From Halomarina litorea (GTDB lineage Archaea; Halobacteriota; Halobacteria; Halobacteriales; Haloarculaceae): a stretch of DNA of 64,000 nt. The notes under the pieces are model-generated. The model made no database searches. It saw only the letters and a program-made list of their open reading frames with translations, and was not told where the DNA came from. Below, one piece after another: positions 26,293 to 34,860 of the stretch (its first letter is position 1; each line of letters begins with the position of its first letter). The DNA lies in assembly GCF_024227715.1 (NCBI RefSeq), contig NZ_CP100448.1:2129655-2193654 (forward strand), written 5' to 3'. The translations under genes were made by a program, and so were the position numbers.

Positions 26293-26655
26293 ATGAGTAG
26301 CACGACCGCCGAGGCCGCCGACCCGACCATCGAGGTGACGGAGACGGCGGCCCAGCAAGCTCTCGACCTTCTCGACGGCGAGGGCCTCGACTCGGGCGTC
26401 GCCGGTCTCCGTCTGTTCGTCCAGCAGGGAGGCTGCGCGGGCCTCTCCTACGGGATGCGCTTCGACGACGAACCGGAAGCCGACGACACCATCTACGAAC
26501 ACCACGGCCTGCGCGTGTTCGTCGACCCCGCCAGCATGAACTACATCGGCGGGTCGCGCCTCGACTTCGAGTCGGGGCTGCAGGGCGCGGGCTTCCACGT
26601 CGAGAACCCGAACGTCGTCAGCGAGTGTGGCTGCGGCGAGTCGTTCAGGACGTAG
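26293..26655 (+). CDS. HesB/IscA family iron-sulfur cluster assembly protein
   Basis: A 120-residue A-type carrier. The three conserved cysteines are present: one in QQGGCAGLSYG (about residue 48) and two in ECGCGESF near the C-terminus (about 112 and 114). Family blocks LRLFVQQGGCAGLSYGM and ASMNYIGGSRLDFES are clear. A-type carriers hold Fe-S clusters or iron and deliver them to apoproteins. An acidic N-terminal extension of about 12 residues is typical for halophiles. No SufBCD genes are adjacent. Confidence 0.92.
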   Translation: MSSTTAEAADPTIEVTETAAQQALDLLDGEGLDSGVAGLRLFVQQGGCAGLSYGMRFDDEPEADDTIYEHHGLRVFVDPASMNYIGGSRLDFESGLQGAGFHVENPNVVSECGCGESFRT

Positions 26656-26685
26656 TCCGGAAAAATCGGCTGTTCTACGGGTGGG

Positions 26686-26895
26686 CTACTCGTCGTGGTC
26701 TTCGAGACGGAACGCCACCTCGACGGTCGCCTGATACTCGTGACCGTCGGCGCTCGCCACCTCCACGCCGAGTTCCTTCACTTCCATCCAGGCGACGTTG
26801 TCGAGCGTGCTCTTCGCCCGGTCGAGGGCGTCGTCGGTCGCCGCGTCGAAGCTCTCTGAACTGGACCCGATGAGCGTGATCTTCTTGTATACCAT
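26686..26895 (-). CDS. Dodecin (flavin-storage protein)
   Basis: A 69-residue protein, MVYKKITLIGSSSESFDAAT..., with the dodecin layout: strand, helix (ATDDALDRAKSTLDNVAWMEV), then two strands KELGVEVASAD and YQATVEVAFRLED. Trp36 in the VAWMEV segment is the residue that stacks on flavin isoalloxazine rings in Halobacterium dodecin. Twelve copies assemble into a hollow sphere that stores riboflavin or lumichrome and quenches it. Convergent with the IscA gene. Confidence 0.93.
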   Translation of the reverse strand: MVYKKITLIGSSSESFDAATDDALDRAKSTLDNVAWMEVKELGVEVASADGHEYQATVEVAFRLEDHDE

Positions 26896-26961
26896 CGCAC
26901 CGGCGGTACTCCCGCACGACCCATAAGTGTGGTCGCCCCGGGACTGGCTCGCCGCTATCGC

Positions 26962-27657
26962 TCAGCCCGACGCGGAGAGTCGCTGGCCGATGGCGTCGGC
27001 GACGTCCGTGAGGTAGGCGGTGCCCCAGACGGCGACGACGAGCCCGCCGAGGAGGTTGAACACGAGGTCGAGCATCGTGTCCGCGAGGCCGTACTGGGTG
27101 AGCACCGACCCCATCCCGAAGTGGACGGCGGCCTCGCCGATGACGAACTCGATGACCTCCCAGAGGACGCCGAAGGCGACGACGAACAGGAGCAGGTAGA
27201 CGAACATGAACTCCGGTGGGAGGTCGACGCCCTCGGAGTGTTCGTCGAACGCCCGCGCCGTAGCGTAGCCCACACCGGCGACGATGGACGCCGACAGCGA
27301 GTGAGTGAGGTGGTCCCACCAGCCACCCGAACTGTACAGCGTCGCGTACGCCACCCCTTCGGGGGCAGCCCCGACGAACTCGACGAACCAGGCCGGGAGA
27401 GGTACCGTCCCGAGCGCGTGGAGGAAGACGGCCGTCGTTATCCAGAGCGTGACTCCCACGTCCATCGGAATGTGGTAGTCCCGTTCGAGAATCGGGGGCA
27501 ACTGGGCGACGAGGAGCGCGATACCCGCGTTGACGATGATACCGGTGTTCCCGAGCCAGATTCCGGCGGCGAGGATGGCGACGAGTCCCACCTCCATCGC
27601 CCACGTCAGGCGGTGTTGCGCCCGCTCGCTCAGCCCGAGCGCCTCGCGGACCCTCAC
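26962..27657 (-). CDS. Multispan membrane protein, DUF2238/YjdF-like
   Basis: A 231-residue protein with 6-7 hydrophobic helices. The conserved polar cluster GGWWDHLTHSLSASIVAGVG and the LWEVIEFVIGE helix followed by DTMLDLVFNLLGG resemble the YjdF (DUF2238) family of unknown function: charged Asp, His and Glu residues inside helices suggest a binding site. The start is GTG 27657, overlapping the stop of the upstream membrane gene by 4 bp (GTGA), so the two are coupled. Confidence 0.72.
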   Translation of the reverse strand: MRVREALGLSERAQHRLTWAMEVGLVAILAAGIWLGNTGIIVNAGIALLVAQLPPILERDYHIPMDVGVTLWITTAVFLHALGTVPLPAWFVEFVGAAPEGVAYATLYSSGGWWDHLTHSLSASIVAGVGYATARAFDEHSEGVDLPPEFMFVYLLLFVVAFGVLWEVIEFVIGEAAVHFGMGSVLTQYGLADTMLDLVFNLLGGLVVAVWGTAYLTDVADAIGQRLSASG

Positions 27658-28241
27658 AGCTCCACCTCCAGTCGCTCCTCGCCGTGGACGTAGCGCCGGA
27701 AGTAGAACTCGAAGACGACGCCGGCGCCGACGCCCGCGACGGTGGAGGCGACGAACTCCAGCATGAGCGCCCGTTCGTCGAGGGCGAACCCCGTCCCGAG
27801 GTAGATGTCCGCCGTCCAGCGGACGACGGCCCAGATGCCCGCCGTGGCCATCGTCGCCACGACGACGAAGAAGACGGCGAAGGAGTGGGTCATCTCGACG
27901 GGGGTGAAGACGTGCAACTCGACGGCGACGAGCAGCGCGATGGCCGCCACCGAGAGGTAGGTGGCGACGTCGCTGACGCCGGGGCCGCCGAACGGGCGGG
28001 CGAGCAACGGGAAGGCCGCGAGGACGAGCACCTCCCACGGGAGCATCGACCGCGGCGAGCGCAAGAAGAGCGCCGGGACGACGGCGACGAGGGCGACACA
28101 GAGCGCGAACCCGGCCCAGAGGCGGTCACCGTTGGCGAGGTTCACGCCGGCGGCCACGAGGACGAGCGCCACCAGTATCCAGCCGAGTGCGGCGTTCAGT
28201 CGGGCGTCCTCGACGATACGCCCGATGTCCGACCGGTCCAT
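27654..28241 (-). CDS. Multispan membrane protein coupled to the YjdF-like gene
   Basis: A 195-residue protein with five to six predicted helices: about 18-36, 43-62, 68-84, 92-112, 122-140 and 160-180. The last loop ends in a charged tail FRRYVHGEERLEVEL. No family recognised. Because its stop overlaps the GTG of the YjdF-like gene, and both are membrane proteins of similar size, they probably form one complex or a two-step system. Starts at ATG 28241. Confidence 0.72.
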   Translation of the reverse strand: MDRSDIGRIVEDARLNAALGWILVALVLVAAGVNLANGDRLWAGFALCVALVAVVPALFLRSPRSMLPWEVLVLAAFPLLARPFGGPGVSDVATYLSVAAIALLVAVELHVFTPVEMTHSFAVFFVVVATMATAGIWAVVRWTADIYLGTGFALDERALMLEFVASTVAGVGAGVVFEFYFRRYVHGEERLEVEL

Positions 28242-28265
28242 ACTTCCTCTCCGCGCGCCGGACTA

Positions 28266-29213
28266 CTAAAGCCACGCGACGATGAGATACGCCGTCGCGT
28301 AGGCGAACGTGGCGACGGTGACGGCCGCGAGCGAGGTCAGCACCGCCGACAGCGCGAGCGCCCGGCGCGCCCGGCCGTACACCCGCCCGTGGCCGGCGAC
28401 GAGGACGGCACAGCCCACGCCGAGGCCGAGGACGGTGAAGACGAACGGGTACGAGAGGCCGAGCGTCGGGGCGGGGACGGCGAGGACCGCCCCGGCGTAG
28501 CCCACGCCGAGCGCCGCCGACCGACCGAGGTGGGTCCGGACGGCCCGGCCCGTCAGGTCGAAGTAGACGACCGCGGCGGCCCAGAACGTCGCCAGTTCGA
28601 GTGCCATCGCCCCCAGCAGGTGGACCGTCGGGTCGCCGCTGAGCGTCACGCGCGTCGCGAACAGCGTCGCGTCGAACGGGTAGAGAAAGGCGGGCGGGTG
28701 GCCGGTGAACAGGTCGCCGAAGGGGTGGCCGACGAGACCAACGAACCCCGCCGCGAACACCGGCCACGGGGAGACGTCGAGCCGTCCGGCGTAGCCCGTC
28801 ACGAGGAGGCCGGCGACGACGAACGCCCCCATCGCGACGGCACCCAGAAAGCCGCTCTCGGCGCCGGCGACGAGGACCAGCGCCGACAGGAGCGCCAGCG
28901 CGACGGCGCGTCCGGGGGCGTCGGTTCGTCGCCACGCGGCGAACCCGACGGCGGCGACGAGGGCGACGGGGAGCGAGTGGGTCACGGCGCGGTGGACGAG
29001 CGTGCTGGCCGCCCAGAACCCTTCCGCGAGCGCCAGCGGCCCGCCGTCGGCGGCGAGCAGTCCGACCGGCGCGTACACCATGTCCACGTCCGGGAGGAGG
29101 CCGAACAGGGCGGCGACGAGGCCGAGTGCGAGCGCTCGCTCGCGGGGCCACCCGACCCGCGCGGCGGCGGCCGCGACGAGCGCGAACGCCACCAGTCCGT
29201 GCCCGAGGAACAC
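28266..29213 (-). CDS. Membrane-bound metal-dependent hydrolase, YdjM-like
   Basis: A 315-residue protein with 8-9 helices. The N-terminal part VFLGHGLVAFALVAAAAARV, GLLPDVDMVY and LVHRAVTHSLPVALVA follows the YdjM/PF04307 family, in which His/Asp residues of GH, PDxD and HRxxTHS motifs are thought to bind metal. The C-terminal half repeats a HPFGDLFTGHPPAFLYP segment. A GTG at 29246 would add 11 residues, but a TTAT element lies about 28 bp upstream of the GTG at 29213, the leaderless distance, so I chose 29213. Confidence 0.78.
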   Translation of the reverse strand: MFLGHGLVAFALVAAAAARVGWPRERALALGLVAALFGLLPDVDMVYAPVGLLAADGGPLALAEGFWAASTLVHRAVTHSLPVALVAAVGFAAWRRTDAPGRAVALALLSALVLVAGAESGFLGAVAMGAFVVAGLLVTGYAGRLDVSPWPVFAAGFVGLVGHPFGDLFTGHPPAFLYPFDATLFATRVTLSGDPTVHLLGAMALELATFWAAAVVYFDLTGRAVRTHLGRSAALGVGYAGAVLAVPAPTLGLSYPFVFTVLGLGVGCAVLVAGHGRVYGRARRALALSAVLTSLAAVTVATFAYATAYLIVAWL

Positions 29214-29294
29214 GGCTCCCCTAACGACTTCCGGAGCATAAGCCACTCGCCGCGTCCGGCGGTAGCACGCCGCTCACCCGTCGTCGAGTTCCCC

Positions 29295-29807
29295 CTACTC
29301 CCCGCGGCGCAGGCGTTCGACGACGCGAGCGCCCTCCTCGCGGGCCGTTCCCTCCAGAATCTCGATTTCGTCGCCGACGCGCAGGACGCCCGGCGTCACC
29401 ACGTCGGCGCAGATACCCCCGCGCCGGTTCGAGAGCGCTCGCGTGACGCCCTCCTCGTCCGCCACGTCCTCGACGTGCGCACACGGCGGGCGGGGGCGGG
29501 TGCCCCGGAACGCCACCTCGCCGACGCGGAACGTCGTCCCGAGGAGGTCGTGGAGGGTGACGCCGCGCGTGACGACGTTCCGCCGGTGCCGACCGTCGGA
29601 GAGGTCGATGTCGAACTCCTCGCGGATGGCGTCGAGTGCCTCACCCTCGACGAACGTGACCTCGCAGACGTCGAACGGGGAGTAGTAGCCCGTCCCGAGG
29701 AGGTAGCGGTCGCCCGCCAGTCCGCCCTCGACGGCCTCACTTCGCTCGTGTCGCTCCATCGGTGCCGAGTCCTCGCTCGCGGTGAACACCGCTTCGACGC
29801 GTCCCAT
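29295..29807 (-). CDS. MOSC domain protein
   Basis: A 170-residue protein with the MOSC fold (molybdenum cofactor sulfurase C-terminal): GGLAGDRYLLGTGYYSP, the RRNVVTRGVTLHDLLG segment and CAHVEDVADEEG with the conserved cysteine (about residue 110) that in the family carries or transfers sulfur. Stand-alone MOSC proteins (YiiM, YuaD, MosC-type) act in N-hydroxylated base reduction or Mo-cofactor sulfuration; which applies is not clear. The ATG at 29807 is favoured over 29825. Next gene on the strand is the E1-alpha subunit upstream. Confidence 0.88.
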   Translation of the reverse strand: MGRVEAVFTASEDSAPMERHERSEAVEGGLAGDRYLLGTGYYSPFDVCEVTFVEGEALDAIREEFDIDLSDGRHRRNVVTRGVTLHDLLGTTFRVGEVAFRGTRPRPPCAHVEDVADEEGVTRALSNRRGGICADVVTPGVLRVGDEIEILEGTAREEGARVVERLRRGE

Positions 29808-29864
29808 ACCCACCGGAGGTGACACGTCGGCAAAGCCCTCGCGCCCGGGCTCGGGTGTCGGACG

Positions 29865-30986
29865 CTACTCGTCGCGTAGGAGGGCGTCGTCGCCGTGGCG
29901 CTCCCGGAGTCGTTCGAGGTACTCCCGCTGTTCGCGGATTCGCGGCGTCTCCTCGGCGTAGGCGTCCGCGAAGAGATCCGCTGGGTCCGGTTCCACGTCC
30001 TCGGCCTCGCGGACCACGGCGGCGACTTCCTCCTCGATTTCGTCCTCGATGGTCGCGACTCGCTCGTCGTCCAGCAGGTCCCGGTCACGGAGGAACGCCT
30101 CGAAGCGCGGGATGGGGTCCTTCTCGCGCCACGCCTCGACCTCCGCCTCGTCGCGGTAGGCCGTCGGGTCGTCGGCGGTGGTGTGCGCCCCGAAGCGATA
30201 GAGGAGGGTCTCCACGAGGGTGGGGCGGGCCTCGCCGTCCGCCGGATTTCGGGCCTTCTCGACCGCGGCGCGCGAGACGGCGTAGGAGGCGAGCGGGTCC
30301 ATCCCGTCGACCTGCACACCGTTGAATCCGTAGGCGTCCGCCTTCTGGGCGATGGTCGCACTCGCCGTCTGGCGATCGCGGGGGACCGAGATGGCCCACT
30401 GGTTGTTGTGACAGAAGAACACCGAGGGGGTGTCGAAGACGCCCGCGAAGTTCAGCCCCTCGTGGAAGTCGCCCTCGCTCGTCGCGCCGTCCCCGAAGTG
30501 ACAGGCCACGACCCGGTCGTCGCCCTTCAGCTTCGCGGCCCACGCCATCCCCGTCGCGTGCGGGATGTGCCCCGCGATGGAGATGTTCAGCGGGACGATG
30601 TGCTGGTCGACGAGGGAGGCGTTCCCTTCCTCGTAGCCCATCCAGTAGCGGACGTACTCCGGCGTGAGGCCGCGGACGACCACCGCGCCGTGTTCGCGGT
30701 ACTGGTAGGAGATCCAGTCGTCCTCGCGGAGGGCGTGCGTCGAGGCGACCTGTGCCGCCTCCTGTCCCGCGAGCGGCGAGTACGTCCCGATGCGGCCCTG
30801 TCGCTGGAGGCTGACCATCCGCTCGTCGAAGTGTCGCGCCGTCCGCATCTCGCGGTACATCGCGAGGAGTTGCTCGTCGGCGAGGTCCGGGACCGTCGCA
30901 CCGTCGACGACCCGCCCGTCCTCGTCGAGGACGCGGTACGGGTCGCCCGGAGCGCGGTCGAAAAGCGACTGCTCGGTCGTGGCCAT
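29865..30986 (-). CDS. Thiamine-pyrophosphate dehydrogenase E1 alpha subunit, orphan
   Basis: A 373-residue alpha subunit of a 2-oxoacid dehydrogenase E1 component (pyruvate or branched-chain type). The ThDP/Mg motif GDGATSEGDFHEGLNF...NNQWAIS is intact (residues about 165-195), and the substrate-channel segment ADDPTAYRDEAEV is present. An E1 beta subunit, E2 and E3 normally follow this gene in haloarchaeal pdh/oadh operons, but none is next to it: MOSC and small unknown proteins flank it. It may be a paralog pairing with a distant beta subunit. Start ATG 30986. Confidence 0.9.
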   Translation of the reverse strand: MATTEQSLFDRAPGDPYRVLDEDGRVVDGATVPDLADEQLLAMYREMRTARHFDERMVSLQRQGRIGTYSPLAGQEAAQVASTHALREDDWISYQYREHGAVVVRGLTPEYVRYWMGYEEGNASLVDQHIVPLNISIAGHIPHATGMAWAAKLKGDDRVVACHFGDGATSEGDFHEGLNFAGVFDTPSVFFCHNNQWAISVPRDRQTASATIAQKADAYGFNGVQVDGMDPLASYAVSRAAVEKARNPADGEARPTLVETLLYRFGAHTTADDPTAYRDEAEVEAWREKDPIPRFEAFLRDRDLLDDERVATIEDEIEEEVAAVVREAEDVEPDPADLFADAYAEETPRIREQREYLERLRERHGDDALLRDE

Positions 30987-31016
30987 GCCGTGAACTCACA
31001 CGGCGCTATGGTATCA

Positions 31017-31334
31017 CTATGTCGGGAGCGCCTGACTCGCCTGCGGGTGGAGTATCTCGTAGGTCCCGCTACCGTCGAGACTCATCACCGCCCAGTCGTA
31101 GTCGGGCGCCCTATCGAGCAGGTCGTCGCGCAGACGTGTCGCGCGATTCGCGCTCGCCACGAAACAGCGGAGGTCGACGTCCTCGGACACCTCGTCCGGG
31201 GCGTCGGCCGTGATATAGACGATGCGCCACTTGCGCTCGGCCCGGAGTTCGGACCCGAGTTCGGTTACGGTGTAACCGAGGTCGGTGAAGATCGAACGCG
31301 CTTCGTCCAACAGCGGTGTGCTAACGACCCCCAT
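31017..31334 (-). CDS. Small haloarchaeal protein, likely DUF7116 family
   Basis: A 105-residue soluble protein starting MGVVSTPLLDEARSIFTDLG. The pattern (ARSIFTDLGYTVTELGSELRAERKWRIVYITADAP, ATRLRDDLLDR, YDWAVMSLDGSGTYEIL) matches a short haloarchaeal-only family that I believe is DUF7116; no function is known. The TATTTAT element about 26 bp before the start on the minus strand fits a leaderless message. It is separated by 30 bp from the E1-alpha start and by 134 bp from the next gene. Confidence 0.65.
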   Translation of the reverse strand: MGVVSTPLLDEARSIFTDLGYTVTELGSELRAERKWRIVYITADAPDEVSEDVDLRCFVASANRATRLRDDLLDRAPDYDWAVMSLDGSGTYEILHPQASQALPT

Positions 31335-31468
31335 TCGTATGGGGATACCACATCCCTGGATAAATACTTTGGCACAGTGTGGCATGACTTCGCCGCCGCC
31401 GGACGTGTCACTCGAACGCTCTTTCTCACAGGCGACGACGTGGCGGGGAGACGGGCCCGACCGCGAAC

Positions 31469-31705
31469 CTACTCGTGGGCGGCGTCCCACTCCTCGGCCT
31501 TGTGGAGGTTCGCACAGTCGTTACACTGGATGCGGCCCATCGCGTCGACGGCGGTGTCGAAGGTGTCGCAGTTCGAGCAGAAGAAGCCCCAGCGTCGCTG
31601 GGCGTCGTCGGTTCGGTAGACCACGTAGAAGGGTCCCTTCGACCCGCGTTCGGGTTCGTTCGGGGCCACGTAGAGCGTCTCGCCGTCGTAGGTACGCGCC
31701 TCCAT
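31469..31705 (-). CDS. DUF5816 family zinc-ribbon protein
   Basis: A 78-residue protein with two CxxC pairs, CSNC (about residue 43) and CNDC (about 61), making one zinc ribbon. The conserved GSKGPFYVVYRTDDAQRRWGFF and terminal EEWDAAHE match the haloarchaeal DUF5816 family. Function unknown; the ribbon suggests nucleic-acid or protein binding. Divergent from the 5'-nucleotidase gene, whose promoter shares the 76-bp spacer. Confidence 0.78.
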   Translation of the reverse strand: MEARTYDGETLYVAPNEPERGSKGPFYVVYRTDDAQRRWGFFCSNCDTFDTAVDAMGRIQCNDCANLHKAEEWDAAHE

Positions 31706-31781
31706 GGCCCCACTCGCGCGCCGCGGGATAAATGCTCCTCGGTCGATGTGTCTTTAGGACCCCCGGCCGTCGCACGAGCCA

Positions 31782-33167
31782 ATGACTCCGCGGGTCCTCC
31801 ACTACTCGGACATCGAGGGCGTCTACGACCACCCGGACCGCCTCGCCCGGTTGGCGGGCCGCATCGCCGAACTGCGCGACGACCGCACGCTCGTCTGCGG
31901 GTCCGGCGACAACACCGCGCCGGGCGTGCTCTCGCTCGTCTCGCGGGGCCGACAGGCGCTCCCGTTCTTCGAGCGAGTGCGTCCGGACGCCGACACCTTC
32001 GGCAACCACGACTTCGACTACGGACCGGACAGGACCCGCGAACTCGTCCGCGAGTCCCCCCAGCGGTGGGTGAGCGCGAACCTCTCCGTCGAGGGCGACC
32101 CGTTCGGTGCGGCGGCGGGCGTCGAACGCTCCGTCGTCGTCGAGTGTGACGGCGCGCGCGTCGGCCTCACGGGCGTCATCGACCCCGCCGCGACGGACCT
32201 CACCACGGAGGTGGGCACCGTGCGCGCGACCGACCCCGTCGAGGCGGTGGGGCGCGAGATCGGCCGGATGCGAGAGCGGGGGGCGGAGTACCTCGTCGTC
32301 CTCTCGCACCTCGGGGCGGGCGACGACGAACTCGCCCGTCGCTTCGACCTGGACGCCGTCCTCGGCGGGCACGTCCACGCCGAGCGGGCCGAGGTAGTGG
32401 CGGGGACGCCCTGTACCCGACCCGGCCCCAACGGCCACCGGGTGATGGAAGTCGACCTCGCCACCGGCGAGACGACCGTCCACCCCGTCGCCGACGCCAC
32501 GCCCGACACGGACCTGCTCGCAGAGTTCGAGCGCCTGGCGGGCGAGACGGGACTGGACGAGGTGGTCGGACACGTCGACCCCGACTGGCCCGTCGAGCGC
32601 ACCCGCGAACTGCGCACGTCGGGCGAGTGTCGCATCGGGAACGTCGTCGCGGACGCCTACCGCTGGGCCGCCGGGAGCGACGTGGGCCTCCACAACGCCG
32701 GGGGCATCCGCGACGGCCCACCGCTGGTGGGCGAGGTGACCGTCGCCGACCTCGTCAGCGTCGTGCCGTTCGGCGAACCCGTCTCCGTGGCCGAACTCTC
32801 GGGGCGCGCCCTCCGGGGCCTGTTCGAGGAGGCCTACCGCGCCCCCCACGGTGAGGACCGCTGGACGGCTCACGTCAGCGGCTGTTCCGTCACCTACGAC
32901 ACCGACGCCCGCGAACTGTGCGGGGTGACCGTCGGCGGCGACCCCCTCGACCCGGACGCCACCTACACCGTCGCGACGAACGACTTCCTGCTCCGGACGC
33001 CCGCGGAGTTCCCGACGCTCGTCCCCGAACACCGCATCGGGACCCTCGACACGCAGTACGAGGTGCTGGCCGCCTACGCGCGGGAGGAGGGTATCGACCC
33101 CGAACTGTCGGGACGCATCGACCTCGCGGGGCGGGCCGAACCGGCCCCCCGGACGGAGGGACGATGA
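31782..33167 (+). CDS. 5'-nucleotidase/2',3'-cyclic phosphodiesterase family metallophosphatase
   Basis: A 461-residue two-domain phosphatase. Residues 1 to about 235 form the calcineurin-like domain with SGDN, FGNHDFDYGP, LSHLGAGDDELA and GGHVHAER metal motifs; the first motif is HYSDIEG where the family usually has DxHG. Residues about 255-450 are the 5'-nucleotidase C-terminal domain with NAGGIRDGP and VPFGEPV. There is no signal peptide, so it should act in the cytoplasm on nucleotides or related phosphates. The downstream UspA gene overlaps it by 4 bp (ATGA). A TTTAG element 30 bp upstream fits a leaderless start. Confidence 0.88.
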   Translation: MTPRVLHYSDIEGVYDHPDRLARLAGRIAELRDDRTLVCGSGDNTAPGVLSLVSRGRQALPFFERVRPDADTFGNHDFDYGPDRTRELVRESPQRWVSANLSVEGDPFGAAAGVERSVVVECDGARVGLTGVIDPAATDLTTEVGTVRATDPVEAVGREIGRMRERGAEYLVVLSHLGAGDDELARRFDLDAVLGGHVHAERAEVVAGTPCTRPGPNGHRVMEVDLATGETTVHPVADATPDTDLLAEFERLAGETGLDEVVGHVDPDWPVERTRELRTSGECRIGNVVADAYRWAAGSDVGLHNAGGIRDGPPLVGEVTVADLVSVVPFGEPVSVAELSGRALRGLFEEAYRAPHGEDRWTAHVSGCSVTYDTDARELCGVTVGGDPLDPDATYTVATNDFLLRTPAEFPTLVPEHRIGTLDTQYEVLAAYAREEGIDPELSGRIDLAGRAEPAPRTEGR

Positions 33168-33562
33168 CGCTCGTCGTCGTCCCGGTCCGGTACCCGCTGT
33201 CGGAGCACTCGAAGGAGACGCTCAGCGAGGGGTGGCGCATCGCCCAGGAGCGCGACGCGGAACTCACCGTCCTCCACGTCAACCTCTATCAGAACAACGA
33301 ACACGTCACCCGGAGCGAACTGAAGCGCGCCGCCGAGGCGGTCATCGGCCGCCAGTCGCACGCCCGCTATGTCGTCCGGTCGGGCTTTCTCGTCGAGGAG
33401 TCCATCCTCGACGAGGTGGCCGCCGAGGACGCCGACGTGGTCGTCATCGGGCGCAAGCAGGCCTCGCGCTGGCGGCGGATGTTCCGCCGCCTGACCGACG
33501 ACCCCGACGTCGAGCGGTTCCTGAAGGAGTCCCTCGACTGCGAGGTCGTCACCGTCGGGTAG
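33164..33562 (+). CDS. Universal stress protein (UspA-type)
   Basis: A 132-residue UspA-fold protein: VVVPVRYPLSEHSKETL at the N-terminus, LTVLHVNLY, and VVVIGRKQASRW followed by RFLKESLDCEVVTVG. The ATP-binding GxxGxxxxGS(S/T) stretch of classic Usps is not obvious: GRKQASRWRRMFR occupies its place, so it may not bind ATP. Its ATG at 33164 overlaps the phosphatase TGA, indicating coupled translation. A start further upstream in the same frame would lie inside the phosphatase. Confidence 0.83.
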   Translation: MTLVVVPVRYPLSEHSKETLSEGWRIAQERDAELTVLHVNLYQNNEHVTRSELKRAAEAVIGRQSHARYVVRSGFLVEESILDEVAAEDADVVVIGRKQASRWRRMFRRLTDDPDVERFLKESLDCEVVTVG

Positions 33563-33564
33563 GC

Positions 33565-34785
33565 TCACTCGTCGCCGAGGTCGGTCGCACTCGGCGGGGG
33601 CGACCGAGACCCGCCCGACGACTCCCCGTCGCGGTCGTCCCCACTACCGGACGTTCGCGTGCTCCCCGCCGTCGTTGGCTCGTCCGATACGTCCCCCTCG
33701 GGTCGTCCCGCGCCGTTCGGGGCCGGGAGGCCCTCCGTGGAGGGGTCGAGGCGCGGCGGGAGCGACCGTCCGTCGTTCCGGTCGTCCATCGCCACCCGCA
33801 ACTGCCCGCTCGTGTCGTCGAAGACGACGTGCGAGTGGGGGTAGGCGATGGTCACGTCCGCGTCGTCGAGGCGCTCCCAGACCTTCTCCTGGACGCGCGA
33901 GCGCATCGTCAGCAGTTTGTACGGTTCGCGGACCCAGTAGCGCAGGCGCAGGAGGATGCCGTGGTCCGCGAACGACTCGATGTAGCAGGTCGGCGCGGCG
34001 GGGTAGCGGGCGCTCCCGATGCGGATGTCCGGGCCGCCCTCGATGACGCTCTCGCACTCGCGGGCGGCGTCCTCGATGAGTTTGCGCGCCTCGTCTAAGT
34101 CACCCTCGTAGGTGACCTGCACGTCGAGGCGGAGACGAACGCGGGGGTCCTCCGCCGAGAAGTTCACCACGTCGCGCTCGCGCATCGACCCGTTCGGGAC
34201 GACGAGGAACGTGTTGTCGAGCGTGAATATCTTCGTGTAGCGGAGCGTGATGTCCTCGACGAACCCGGTGGTGTCCCGGTCGACCAGTTGGATCATGTCG
34301 CCCACCTCGTAGGGCTGGTCCGCGAGGACGAACAGCCCCGAGATGATGCTCCCGACGATGGGCGCGAGGACGACACCGATGACGGCGGAGAACACCGTCA
34401 CCGAGAGGGCGACGTTGCCGAGCCCCAGTCCGAACACCGTCCCGAAGATGATGGAGAAGGCGACGAGGAAGATGCCGAGGCGGATGAGCCGCAGGATGGT
34501 CCGCGAGACGCTCGGCCGCTTGAACCGGCGGGCGATGCGCCGGCCGAGCATCTGGTTGACGTACCGGGAGGCGTACCACGCCAGCAGGAGGATGAGCGCG
34601 GAGAGGCCGAGTTGGATGACGAGTTGGGGGATCTGGAACCACTCGGGGAGCAACTGGTTTACCTCGTCCGTGACGTTGCCGCCGACCGAGGCGTTCGGGG
34701 GGTCCTCGACGGTGACTGCCCCGGACCCGTTCCCGGGCGTCCCCGTCCCGTTCCCGGTCGCGGTACCGTTCCCCTCCTGTCCCAT
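33565..34785 (-). CDS. MscS-type mechanosensitive channel
   Basis: A 406-residue membrane protein: a Gly/Asn-rich N-terminus (residues 1-40), three helices (about 60-80, 105-125, 130-155), with TM3 containing the Gly/Ala-rich pore helix ALSVTVFSAVIGVVLAPIVG, the MscS beta domain (FVEDITLRYTKIFTLDNTFLVVPNG) and the alpha-beta C-terminal domain. A 60-residue acidic, disordered tail follows. Such channels release osmolytes at hypo-osmotic shock, an important danger for halophiles. Convergent with the Usp gene (2 bp apart), divergent from the PAC2 gene. Confidence 0.92.
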   Translation of the reverse strand: MGQEGNGTATGNGTGTPGNGSGAVTVEDPPNASVGGNVTDEVNQLLPEWFQIPQLVIQLGLSALILLLAWYASRYVNQMLGRRIARRFKRPSVSRTILRLIRLGIFLVAFSIIFGTVFGLGLGNVALSVTVFSAVIGVVLAPIVGSIISGLFVLADQPYEVGDMIQLVDRDTTGFVEDITLRYTKIFTLDNTFLVVPNGSMRERDVVNFSAEDPRVRLRLDVQVTYEGDLDEARKLIEDAARECESVIEGGPDIRIGSARYPAAPTCYIESFADHGILLRLRYWVREPYKLLTMRSRVQEKVWERLDDADVTIAYPHSHVVFDDTSGQLRVAMDDRNDGRSLPPRLDPSTEGLPAPNGAGRPEGDVSDEPTTAGSTRTSGSGDDRDGESSGGSRSPPPSATDLGDE

Positions 34786-34860
34786 ACTCGGCGCTCTCCC
34801 GACGGGGGAAAAAGGGTTGCGACCCGCGAAACTAAGGCCGCGGCCCGCGCTCTCTCAGGC

